From: Seriola aureovittata
Lineage: Eukaryota > Chordata > Actinopteri > Carangiformes > Carangidae
Direction: 5' to 3'
NCBI RefSeq assembly: GCF_021018895.1
Contig: NC_079378.1
Coordinates: 12,301,001 to 12,365,000 of the forward strand
DNA length: 64,000 nucleotides
Part shown: positions 1 through 10,680 of the stretch, piece by piece
How the letters are laid out: every line of letters starts with the position of its first letter
Numbering within the stretch: the stretch's first letter is position 1
Translations under genes and position numbers: made by a program
The notes under the pieces: model-generated
Databases searched by the model: none
What the model saw: the letters and a program-made list of their open reading frames with translations, nothing else
Told to the model about the DNA's origin: nothing

Positions 1-35
1 ACAGACAGGCTAGCTGCAAGGATGCATTCACATCA

Positions 36-36
<1 letters not shown>

Positions 37-82
<46 letters not shown>
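37..82. repeat. (CA)n microsatellite
   Basis: About 23 near-perfect CA units at the left edge of the window. Confidence 0.98.
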
Positions 83-86
<4 letters not shown>

Positions 87-1099
87 CAAGCTTCTCTCCC
101 CCCACAGCCCCAGCAGGGTTTGACAACAGCAGACTGGAACACGGAAACATGCAGTTGCCTGGTGTTTCAAATACCACAGAGAGCTCACACACGCAAACAC
201 ACTCACACACACTCGTGCACACTCACCACATACCGTCTTTGCTTCTAGTCTTTTTTTTTTTTCACTCAAGCTTCCTTCCAGCCGTTTCTCGCTCTCATTT
301 TCCCCCCCACTGTTACATCTTTATACCTGCTTGACAGTCAGTCCCAACCTCTCCTATCTCCTTTTCCACTCTTGTTCTGTTCCTCTGCTTCCTTCCTTCT
401 GTTCTTGTTCTTCTTACCTTAACTACTTCACCTACACCATCCTTTACAATTCCCTTTGTTTTACCACACATCTATGTTGGGGTGTTGGTGCATGCCCAGA
501 AGAAAGAAAGTCATGCTTGTTACCTCATGTCTGCCAGTAGTAGTTGGCAACATCACTGACTGTGCTCCAACACCAAATACTGTACTTCTATCAATTATTT
601 ACAGCATTTCCTTTTCCTTTTTTACTTTTTCATCATCAGCTATAGCTTCAGTTTCACAAAATGCCAAAAGGCATTTGGTATGAATATTTCTACATGAGGA
701 TGGATTCTCAAATAATTAAATACTTCTGCATCAATATTTCCATCTCTAGTTGCTGCATCAAGTCCCAAAGCCCGACCAGAAAACTGTAGCGTTTGTCCTT
801 AATATTGCTGTAGGTCAATTTACTGCACCAACACAAACAAGATGCAATTGGGCTAACTAATGTCCTGCCATAATCACCATTACAAATAAGCAGTTATCCT
901 AATGAGGTCATTAATTAAGCTAAATAATGCATCAATTAGCAAATATTCTATGGCAGCATGAGTACCTTCACTTTGCATAAGTCCTGTTAATGTGATCTCC
1001 GAACATTTGAAGAAAAGGTCTTAATGTGCAAATCTGTATAACAAGGTGTTTAAGAATCTAATCAGCTATAATCTTATGTTTAAAACAGGTGTTATTGTG

Positions 1100-1600
1100 T
1101 AAGCGGCTGCCCTGAATCGGATTTACAAAACAAAAAAGGTAGTTGGTGTTAACTCACAGTACATGAATAAATAACACCATCAGGGAAATCTGAAACAGCA
1201 GCCAGTTGGTTGTAGGTGGAGCTCCCTATTGAAAAGGTTGAAGGAACTACCGCAACAACTGCCGAGGCGCCTTTTATAAAGGCTTTCGCTCTTCTCTGCG
1301 CCAGTGAGATGGTGGATTTATTAGCCAGCTCCCAGTTGTGACTCCATGGACTCTGCTCCATTGAAAGAGCTTGAATGATGGACTGGGTTCAGTTGTTTCA
1401 GGTGGGCGTATGATTTCAATTAAGGATTTTCTTTTTTCTTGGTCAGAACTATTGAGCAACAAAAATAATTCTGGCGCTACTTGTTGTTTTGTTGATTTGA
1501 AAATGTGCCAATTTAAAGCAAAAGTGTAACAAGGCTAATCAAGGCTGTAGTTTAGTGTGATGAACATTTAAAAAAAAAAAAAAAAAAAAAAAAGGTACAT
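1100..1600. other. Unassigned segment with a TATA box and poly(A)
   Basis: On the minus strand TATAAAAGGCGCC (TATA at about 1272-1279) precedes GC-rich DNA and a possible splice-like TGTTTCAG. A 24-base A run lies at 1570-1593. No coding exon is recognised; see findings. Confidence 0.3.
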
Positions 1601-3420
1601 AGAACTTGAAATTATGAATTTGCAATAAATAGGTGTTGATAATCAACGTTTTCCTGCCATCAGCTCTTGAAAATGTCATCAAATGTTAATTGCTTCTATG
1701 TTGTTTCTTTCCATTCATTTCTTGGTTCAGATGCTGGGTTTTAAAACAATTTGGCTCAAATGCATTTAAACAGGTGAATCGTGCCTTTAGTCGATTTTGT
1801 GGTGCGCATGTATAACGCAGTGTTAAACTAGCTTGTTGGCAATGTTAAATTGTTGTGGTCAGTGAATTGATTTTTGTGTGTGAAGCATGAGCCTTTGTAC
1901 TGATACTGTTCCGATACTTATTTGTTAGAAGCTCATCTGGGCCAAAGAGTTTATGACTGAAATTTCTGCTACCTGGAAATTTAATTTTAAATTGATAAAA
2001 AACATTTTTGCCTGTTTTTTTCTACACTCAATAAGCCATAATGGGAAGGTGAAAAGATCAGGCCTTTAATTCATTACTACTTGGACTTCATGGCTTGGTT
2101 TTTGTCCCTACATGCAGTGTGAATTGTGGGACCTTATATGTGGGTGTGTATGTGGTACCAACTATGTTGCCCAGCAAGCACATTAATCAGCACAACGGCT
2201 ACATTTCAGTGCTCTCTTTTATAACGATGGAACTTGAACTCGATGTGCCATGAATTAAGTGTTCTATATTCATAATTATTATCTGTAATAGACAGTAGTT
2301 CTCAGTTGGCATGTTACTTCATTAATAAGTCTGCCTAGGCTGCATAGCTACATAAATCACATCTTAGCTTGGCGAGCTCAGATAATCCACTATTGATCTG
2401 AACCCACCGAGGTCACCTTCACATGTAGACTGTACCTGGAGGGCAGCCTGTAGCCAGTTTTATAGATCAAGCCCTAATTACATGCACAGTTGTGCGCGCA
2501 AATTAAATGAATTTTTCCCTGTGCTTCCATGTACGGAAATCTGGCCCTTCATGCTTCACACATTCACACAAACTACAACTGAGACTGTAGCGTAGGTGGT
2601 GAAGAAGTTGCACCAGGTTATTTTTAAGTTTTCTTGAGTTAATTAGCTTGAGTAATAGTCTCATTAGCTTTCTTGCCTGTTCCTATTAACAAACAACTTT
2701 GGATTTTCTATTATGCGTTGTTTCTTCGCAGGCCGCTTTGATCAGTACAAAGTTCACAAAGTGAAAACAAAGTCACCTCAGTCCTTTGCATCACCCACTC
2801 CAAAAGCTGGACTGAAACACCCTAATAGGGGATACAAATTAGTTCACCTATAACACAAAACTAATCTATGACTATCTATGAAAAGTAAAAAAAAAACAAA
2901 AACACATCAAGTTCATATGCACAGTGCTGCACTCCCCTCCTATTTTTCCCTTGACCACCAACCTCAGATTTCAACCACTGAAGAAGGTAAAATTTGTAAT
3001 TCCCTTTGGCATTAAAATTGTCCTCACATTTACAAAGACAGCTGACAGTGTAAACAAAACCACATGCAGCAGTTGAGCCCCGGTCCCTGAGGCTGGAACA
3101 CATGGCCGCTCTAATAAGCAATAACACATTAATGCCTGGATGTTAAGCCACTGTCTGAATGCTTTTACAGGCTGCCATCTACCTGGCTGCCTCTAATAAA
3201 CCTGTCCTTATGAAGCTAATGCCTGGCTCCATTCCTGCTTCTGACCTGCCTCAGGTGACTGCCTTCACACATCTCTGAAAGTGTCCAACACTCCCTCCCA
3301 CTGTTGATTTCCCTTATTAGCATCTGTTGGTCGCCAGTCACAAACAATGCTGGTGCTGCACACGATGCCACCGCAACAGCTGCCGCTTTTAAGTGGAAAC
3401 CAGAAGTAGTCAAACTCTCA

Positions 3421-3442
3421 GGGGGGGTTGGGGTTGGGGGGG
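3421..3442 (+). repeat. G-rich run, G-quadruplex-capable
   Basis: G7-TT-G4-TT-G7: enough runs of three or more G in 22 bases to form a quadruplex. No gene is adjacent. Confidence 0.7.
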
Positions 3443-3609
3443 CTGGCATGCCCTCTATATGACACCAACTTCTCAGGAGTGGATTTATACAGGTCTCCCA
3501 GCAACCACAGCTGGCACTGTGAGGGAGGTCATCTGGAGAACTGGTATATGCTAAACATCTCAAAAACACATCATGGTATAAGGGCAAAGGGAGGATCTGC
3601 TTTTGGACT

Positions 3610-3795
3610 TATTGTGGTCAACACTTATATCCTAGTCTTATCGACCATACAAAGCACTTCAGACAACAACCCACTTCACCCATTCATACAGCGCTTTTCT
3701 ATCACACATACACAGGTGATACTTCAGGGTTAATGAGCGGTTCAGTTCAACAACCTTCCAATAAGTGGCCAACCCGCTCTACCTCATGAGCCACA
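3610..3795 (-). mobile_element. tRNA-derived SINE fragment
   Basis: On the minus strand an A-box-like TGGCTCATGAGGTAGAGCGG is followed by a degenerate B box (GGTTGTTGAACTG), then the body GTATGAATGGGTGAA and the tail AAGTGCTTTGTATGGTCGAT-AAGACTAG. This head-body-tail order is typical of a common teleost tRNA-derived SINE. Ends are diverged and no target duplication was identified. Confidence 0.65.
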
Positions 3796-6415
3796 TAGAA
3801 AGTAGAAATAGAAATAAAATATAAATAAAAATTTAAAAAAAATTTTTTTTAAATAAATACCCTGTTCACGAAAAAAAGTGGTAAAAAGTAAGGAATGTCG
3901 GCACATATTTTATTGGCCAATGCAGCATCTTGCTGAATGATGTGTTGCAGAAGGTTGAGCCAGGTTCAACTGCCTTTTAGTTTTTTTTGTACCCCTCTGT
4001 TGGCAGCCTCACGGCATCAAGAAATGGCATCATTCAAATGAATGAAGGGGCTGCTTTCTTCCCATGCAGGGCCTAAAGACAGTCTGAACACGCCCTTACC
4101 CAGAGGTCAGTGAACTACAAACTCTAAATGTCATTCTAGAGACAAAGACAGTGAAGTGGCACCACCATCATTGTTGAGTGTAGCTCTCTCTGGATGATTT
4201 GTTTTCTGAGGTAGGTTTCTCATGTTTTTTTTGTTTTGTTTTTTTTAAACCCCTGTGCCAGACATGAACATTGGCACTGGACAATTCTGCAAAACCCTAG
4301 ATTACCTTCAAGGGCAACGTTTTTGAAAATGGTTTTCTATTGTATCTGAGCAATCAACTGCAATATGGTTAAAGTTAGGGAGAAATATGGTTCAGGCAAA
4401 CCTTGTTTGCTGATCTTTGAGAGGACGCAAAATCCCATCTCCTGCTTAATAGTCAACATCCCCATCCAACACCCGGAAATGCACTTTATGTGATACAGGT
4501 TAATGGGTGTATAGGGGAAAAGGAGCCATTATCTGTAGCAGGCTCGCTCAGGGGTAATTTTAAATAATATGTCTCATGGAGCTTTAAAATGTGGTTTATT
4601 TCTTCATTTTGCTACTCTGATTTGATAAGTGCATCACCAAAGTATTTATTCTTTTTAATGAAATAGTCAAACTGATGCAGAAGTAATAACACATTCATTG
4701 TTTACATATTTAAAGAGTATCAGCAGTTATCAAGCCACATGATAATCAGCAATATCGCACATTATCCTTCAGCAGATCTATCACTCCTTAACTATCCTGC
4801 TTACACCTCTTCCTCTTCTCTTCAGTCTTCTCTCTTCCATTTAGCCATTTAATGAGCACTCACTTAACATATTACAGCATCTGTAGCTCATGCTAGGGGG
4901 ATAAAAGGCGAGAGAAGAGCTTCATATGAAGCTGATGCTTAAGTTGGCTGCGAAGTACTCGTAAGGTCAGCAGCACTCAGATCAGCCAGATCAGTGAAAA
5001 GGAGTTAAGAGTAAAGCCTTCAGCGTCGGTTCTTCAGTATCAGTGCCTCAACATTTAATCACCTTTAGTGGAGTCTAAGTCCACTGCCTGGCTCTGCCCT
5101 GCTAACATTAGTGATGGAGGGATGACTGTGTGCTGCAGCTGGAATTTCTACATATCCATCATGATATAATGGTTTAAAAAAAAAAAAAAAAAAAAAAAAA
5201 CTGTACAGGCTTTTTTCTCCAAGAGTTTTATTTACTTGATAGAGGGCTATTAGCCATGCGTATTGATATTGATGCAGCTTTGGGTCAACCATTATGCATT
5301 GACTGGGATCTTGAAATACTTGGATGGGCTTAAAACAACAATTGCTTATGAACATTGGGGTTATTTTTGTCAATGATTTGATCCTTTCCATTTAACCAAG
5401 TCATTTTTGCGGATTAAACTGTTGAGGATTTTCAATTGTGTGTTAAGAATCTATTAGCGGTAGCAATATTTTAAATGAACTCTATTTTCAAGCTGTCTGA
5501 TGTGGATGCAATTTTGAAAGAAAATAGCACTTGAAGTCTGATAAAGAAAATTAACCCCTTCCACTGTGAGCTGCTGAATGAACTGACAAAAGATAAGAAA
5601 AACATGAAGTAACAAATCACTAACATTTGTGTGTTTTATCCCCAAAAAAGGTTTGATTAGCACCAATGAAGTTCAACTTTAACTTCTGCTAAGCTCCCTT
5701 TTATTATTGTTTTTTGAACTGCAGGCGTTTAAAAGACAAGTTGGTTCCTAAGAGGCTCAATTCAGGGCAAGAGAGTCACAGCAGCGTTTTTAACATGTAG
5801 TATTAGCAATGATTCAGGATTTTTCAGCTGCAACTCAAATTGACAAATTTGCCTTTAAGTCTCAGTACAACAACAGAGATGTTTTCACTTCCTCTGCTTG
5901 ATTAGTCATCTCTGCTCAGCTTGAGGCAGAGTGGACTCACATGATGGCACCACATCTTTGTACCAACAGGTATGATGATTGTATGTTGCACTCAAATGAA
6001 AGTACTGTTACTTTACAGACATTTTACTCAAGTAAAAGGTAAAAATTGTATATGGTGATTATAATGTTGTATGAGAGAACTATAACATCAAAGAATGTGT
6101 TTAGTCTACAACTCAACTGCATATACACCATTCCCAGATGCAAATGCTGCCTATCGATCTGAAAATTACAAATATATAACCACCTTTGAATAACCTGCAA
6201 TGAGGAAAAAACACAGACGCCACATTCCAGTTTTACTGGTGGTCATGTTTGTGCTCCAGATATTGTTGTTAACAGAATAATTTTCAAGAATAGTAGGCCT
6301 ACATGTGTAACAAGCTACTGAAGATATTGCTGGAAGACAAAAAAAAAAATCAAAACAGCAGCTATGGAAAATGTATATGGTGTCAATGTCACTTAAACAT
6401 GCTGGCAATAGGATA
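3796..6415. other. Intergenic, no gene recognised
   Basis: AT-rich; an A24 run lies at about 5177-5200. GGGATAAAAGGCG at about 4900-4912 resembles a TATA element but no gene follows. Confidence 0.6.
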
Positions 6416-6417
6416 AG

Positions 6418-6600
6418 CCTGTGTATATTCTCATTTGTCCAGGTCATAGTATCCTAAAGGAGTTTTTTAAATCGAAAACAACTGGACTAGGTTATTTATC
6501 TGTGAAGACGTTTCACCTCTCATCCAAGAGGCTTCATCAGTTCGTGTACGCATCTGACCAGGCTAGGACTGGTCCTGAATAGGATAGGATGGCAATAGGA
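6418..6600 (-). mobile_element. Penelope-like retroelement fragment with hammerhead-like core
   Basis: The plus strand carries GTGAAGACGTTTCACCTCTC followed by ATCCAAGAGGCTTCATCAGT and, upstream, ATTCTCATTTGTCCAGGTCA, a block dispersed in many fish genomes that I associate with Penelope-like elements (from memory, not searched). On the minus strand CTGATGA (6540-6534), a CCTCT/AGAGG stem (6531-6527 with 6520-6516), GAAA (6514-6511) and GTC (6509-6507) occur in hammerhead order. Confidence 0.5.
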
Positions 6601-6830
6601 TACAAAACAATGTGAGTGTGTGTGAGAGCGAGAGATATATATATTCATGAAGGCGAGTTGTGTGGCTTGAGAGAGATGATGTAAATTAAGGTAAGGTAAA
6701 GTGTAGGCAGATGAGTGGAGGGCAGCAAAGGAAAGGGAAGGGAATTATTTAAATAAAATAGATAGGATTACATAGGGATAGGCTTAGATTGCCATAGGAT
6801 AGTATTCAGGTAGGATTAGAAAAGAAAAGG
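6580..6830. repeat. Degenerate TAGGAT-rich minisatellite
   Basis: ATAGGATAGGATGGCAATAG and many related (G)ATAGG(A) words recur over about 250 bp, with a short TA run at 6636-6643. Confidence 0.55.
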
Positions 6831-6934
6831 GCTGGAATAGTCAAGGATAGATTTTTAGTTTTACTTAAATCATTGTCTCCTGGTTCTCAGATCCTACCTG
6901 CGCACTACACTACTGCCCAGGAGAAAACTGACAA

Positions 6935-7149
6935 AAGTGTGAGGGGCAAAAGTGATGTGGAAGAGGGAGAAGGGCCGTGGCGGTGACTTCCCAGTTGGTG
7001 ATCAAGTAATGTGCCAAAACATAAGGCTGGAATGGAGAAAGGGCGGAAAGATGGAGAGTTCAATACTGGGGACATTTGTGTCGGAGAAGGGTAAGGCGGT
7101 GCACAAAGTCAACATCAACCAACTGTGCATGTACACAGAGCACAAATAG
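6935..7149 (+). pseudogene. Relic of a retroelement-type integrase C-terminal domain
   Basis: An open frame of 65 codons from 6952 reads DFPVGDQVMCQNI then RKGGKMESSILGTF and HKVNINQLCMY. The pattern 'F-VGD-V--(K/R)N------RKGGKME---LG-(Y/F)' is what I know from C-terminal regions of gypsy/Ginger-type integrases in fish. No core domain precedes it, so it is a fragment. The match is by eye only. Confidence 0.45.
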
Positions 7150-8870
7150 AAAATTGGCTCCCCATCCACCATTTCACTTTCCTATGATGACCAACCTCTA
7201 CCTCAGTCACTTGCTCAACCCTCCACAGTCTACCGCTGCATGTCTAACCAACGTAGAAAACAAACCAACAGAACACGACGAACTGTGAAAGACTGAGGGG
7301 AACAGAGAGACTTAAATACACAACAGGAAACAGGTCAAACTACTTAGGGCAGGGCAGTCATCGCATAAGCGGGAAAAAACACAAAGACTGGGAACAAAAC
7401 AACCAAATACACAACAGGTAAGTAATTACAAAAAAAAAAACAGGAAGCACAGAGTCCACATGAAGTCACTCAATGGGGGCAGATCATGACAAATAGCCCC
7501 AAAACTCATCAAGAAAACAGGTTGGTTTATAATCTGTTTTCAGTAGTTATTGCAGTAACATGACTATCTGTAATCAACAGATGATTTGTCTGAACTGTGT
7601 CGGGGTGTGGGTCAGTATGACACACATGCAATGGGTAAGGCACACTGGAGCTCTAGCAGTTGATTAATGTCTTAATTATGGAACTGCCATACACACAATT
7701 TTGTTTTTTTACTGCCAGATTGAGTGCACGCTTTGTGGGGGCTGGTTCCAGCTGGTTCTGGAGTAGTGTCGGTCAACCACCTGTTGACTGACATGTTTTT
7801 TGGATATGCTTAGCATTTGAAGGAAAAATTATATTTATATATAATTGTGTATTTCATGTTAAATGGATTTTCTATGCTCAAATATTGCGTAGTTAATGTA
7901 CTCAAAGTGCTTTTGATAATTTTGTGTCTTCCACATTATTCACTTTTACATTTGTTTAGACAGGATTTAATCTCTGATATTACATCTGTGGCAAAATAAT
8001 ATTCAAAACCTATTGTAGTTCACAGCACTTTATCAGCATTCTTTTCTCACCAGGGGGTTCACAGTCAGTTTAATTACTTTTTTTATTTATTTTTGCTAAT
8101 GGTTTATCTTGTCTAAAAGTAAAGTCTCTGACAAAGAGAACTTCACATGCATGTTTTTAGCGTTCAGTCATTTTTATACATCATTTTTGGCAACCACAAT
8201 TTTCGTGGAAATGGCAAATCTGTGGTGATAAACATCTGGAGTTTGCTCCTACCAGCTGTGACACCTGATTTGACAAACAGATGAGAACAAAACGAAAATT
8301 CTTCAAGTAGCATGTCTAATAATGTTTAACACCAACTCCTCATTAAACCCATAATTGAGCATCCTGTAAATTGAGGATACCAGGAGACACTTCTTCAACA
8401 GTTTGAAGAAGGAAGAAGGGACCGGAACAAAGTGCTGGAAATCATACTATACCTAACAAATAGCCAGCTTCCACCCAAAGCTACAAGCCAGTAGTGGTAT
8501 TATATTAAAAGAAGTAAAAACTTCATCATAAAAAAGGTGCGAAATCTCCTTTTATGCCTGAGACTTGTTGTGTTTTAACTAAAGAATACCATTTAGCTAA
8601 AAAAAATAATTCTATTGTCACTATATAATACACTTTACTACATCTGTCAAGAGGAAAAGAAATGGCAGAGAGAACCTGGCCAAAGCGGTCATGTCTGGAG
8701 AGGCACATATGATTTTGCCGTCCTGACATGGAACAGGACATCAGAGAGGTTGCGTGCTTCATCTGAACTAGTGCCACACACTGTTGTCCTTAATGACAAT
8801 TAATCAGGCCACATTTTTTTCTCTCCCTTAGATAGCCAAGTGCCATCCTTGACAGGCTGAAAGGCCGAAG
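7150..8870. other. Intergenic, no gene recognised
   Basis: AT-rich. A perfect-looking hairpin CTTCTTCAA-CAG-TTTGAAGAAG lies at about 8390-8411. No feature could be assigned. Confidence 0.6.
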
Positions 8871-8874
8871 CCGA

Positions 8875-9300
8875 AGCCAGTTGACAACCAGCTTCGTAGT
8901 ACAGGTTTTCCAGGACAGTCAATGTGAAATTCAGTTTAGCCAAATAATGAAAAGATATCCTGGGTATGTTGTATTTGCGTCAGGTTTTGCACAAACGTGT
9001 AGAGTCAATGCCAGCTCAAGTGTATGCTGTCATTAGAGCAAAAGGGGGACACACCAAATATTCAGAAATTCAAGATCCAACTTTTAACAGAAACTGATAA
9101 GCTGATATCGTTTGTAGTAAATAAAAAAAAAAATTAAAAAAGTAAAGTGAAACAAAAGCAAAAATCAAGTATCTTGGATTGTATATCATAAGAGAAGTAT
9201 TCTGATTGTGGGCATTCAAAACATTTGCTGATTAAATCTTTTTATTTAATATTGGCTTACTACTCAGCAACAAAGAGCTTAACTGTATGTTTACTTATGG
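8875..9300 (+). mobile_element. Tc1/mariner-like transposase C-terminal fragment, copy 1
   Basis: Reads YLRQVLHKRVESMPAQV then YAVIRAKGGHTKYSEIQ in one plus frame, the RVESMP...AVI.AKG(G)...KY ending typical of Tc1-like transposases; upstream the frame is closed by stops. The whole 425 bp recurs at 13014-13400. Confidence 0.55.
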
Positions 9301-9369
9301 CTACAATGAGAAAGAAAAATGTATAAAATCCCATATCTGTATGTAATAAAATATGAATCAATCAAATGT

Positions 9370-9840
9370 GTTCCAAGCTGGGATTGTTGGCTCTGAATTG
9401 AAAAAATTTACTAGAATTGCACTCAGTGCAGAACATACCTTGTACCAGCTATGACCTGTTCATGTGACTGAGCCTAGAATTGGTTTGCATCGGCCTAAAT
9501 GGTAAGCTGACACCCACTGATAGCGGTTATCAATGTGTTTGCATCATGGTGGATTACTTTACAAAATGGCCAAAGGAATATTAACTGAAGACTAAAAGCA
9601 CTGAAGGAAATTGATGTGTTCTGGACTTCTATAAGTTTCACGCACCCAAAAGATTCCTGACTGTCCAAGGACAAGAGTTTGTAAATAAGGTTTGTACAAC
9701 ATTAGTCTTGGTGCAAGTGTCACTTATCCACAGGAACACTATAGGAACATCTAGAACAACCACCATTAGGTTTGCCATCCCCAGACAAATGGCCTTGTGT
9801 ACAGGTTTCATGGCACCATCCATAAGTATGTACATTTAAA
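9370..9840 (+). pseudogene. Degenerate retroelement integrase core (gypsy/Ginger type)
   Basis: Plus-strand reading across frameshifts: GKLTPTDSGYQCVCIM-VDYFTKWPKEY, then APKRFLTVQGQEFVNKV, then HPQTNGLVYRFHGTIHK. These correspond to the three catalytic regions of a DDE integrase core (D-YFTKWP; ..D/V-QG-EF; H-PQTNG-x-E-R). Here a stop follows the first block, the second Asp reads Val (LTVQG) and the Glu reads Tyr (LVYRF), so the copy is dead. It lies in the same orientation as, but 2.4 kb after, the C-terminal relic at 6.9 kb, so the two are separate insertions or rearranged. Confidence 0.6.
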
Positions 9841-10433
9841 GGTTAAATTAATTCCAAAACTACTATGCACACAAGAAGAAAAAATAAATAAATAAATAAA
9901 AATGTTCCAAACAAAATTCCTTCAGCTGTACAAGCAAAACACTTCAGAGGCTGAATGAGCCGAGCTGGCCCATTTAATTTACTCTTTGGTTCGGGCAACA
10001 GTCCTCTTAATCATTCAAGATAATGCAATGTGGTAGCTTACTGAAGTGTAGCTTTAAAGTAAAAGAAAAAAAAGAAAAGAAAAGAAATCAGTATTCAAAG
10101 ATAAAACTGCAATTGTTTTGGTCACGTACACATTTATCCCCAATTAACATGCAGAAATAGGTGTTCATGGACTTTATGTAGCAGTATTAAGCTCCTTTAA
10201 TCAGACAGCCTGTCATGTCTCAGCAGCAGAATAAAGTAGCACAGGACGCAGAGAAGTATAAAATATATAAACTCCACAGCTACTGCAGCTAACAAACTTT
10301 TCTTTTTTTTTTTTTTTTTAAAAAGAGGGCAAAAGGAAATAACAGTTTCCCGCACACAGCGTAGTTACAAGGCAGCAGCAGTGGTTGTTGTATAATGAAA
10401 TACAACAGTCAGTGACTTCTGTTTTTGTTGTAG
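9841..10433. other. Intergenic with A/T homopolymers
   Basis: AAAAAGAAAAG-type purine run near 10061-10087 and T18 at about 10303-10319; no gene. Confidence 0.6.
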
Positions 10434-10441
10434 GTACTCAC

Positions 10442-10680
10442 CTGTCTGAACGTCGCTCTGAGTCTTGTGTACCGTGAAGTGAAGTCCTCCACAACCTGCT
10501 GCAGGTTCAACGTCCATCCCCAGTAATAAACACAAACAGTCCTTTCAGCCTCTCTCTGGCCTCACTGCGCTCCACAAAGTCTTCAAACATCCAGCTGGAT
10601 TTTAGCATTTAGCATTTTAGCCAGACGACCCAACATGCACCTGTCATCACGCAACGTCGCAGGTGTGTTTGATTTAGGTC
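10442..10680 (-). other. Candidate first exon with strong splice donor
   Basis: Minus strand: a GC-richer segment ends GTTCAGACAG|GTGAGTACC (donor GT at 10441/10440). An ATG at 10517 opens a short frame MDVEPAAGCGGLHFTVHKTQ-SDVQT into the donor (25 codons plus one base). No downstream exon was found to the left, and the peptide is not recognised. It may be the 5' exon of a gene running off the left edge, or a non-coding RNA exon. Confidence 0.3.

Larger units (their letters stand above)
83..3600. other. Intergenic, no gene recognised
   Basis: AT-rich single-copy-looking DNA. Short open frames here have no family features. The G-rich run at 3421-3442 is listed separately. Confidence 0.6.
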
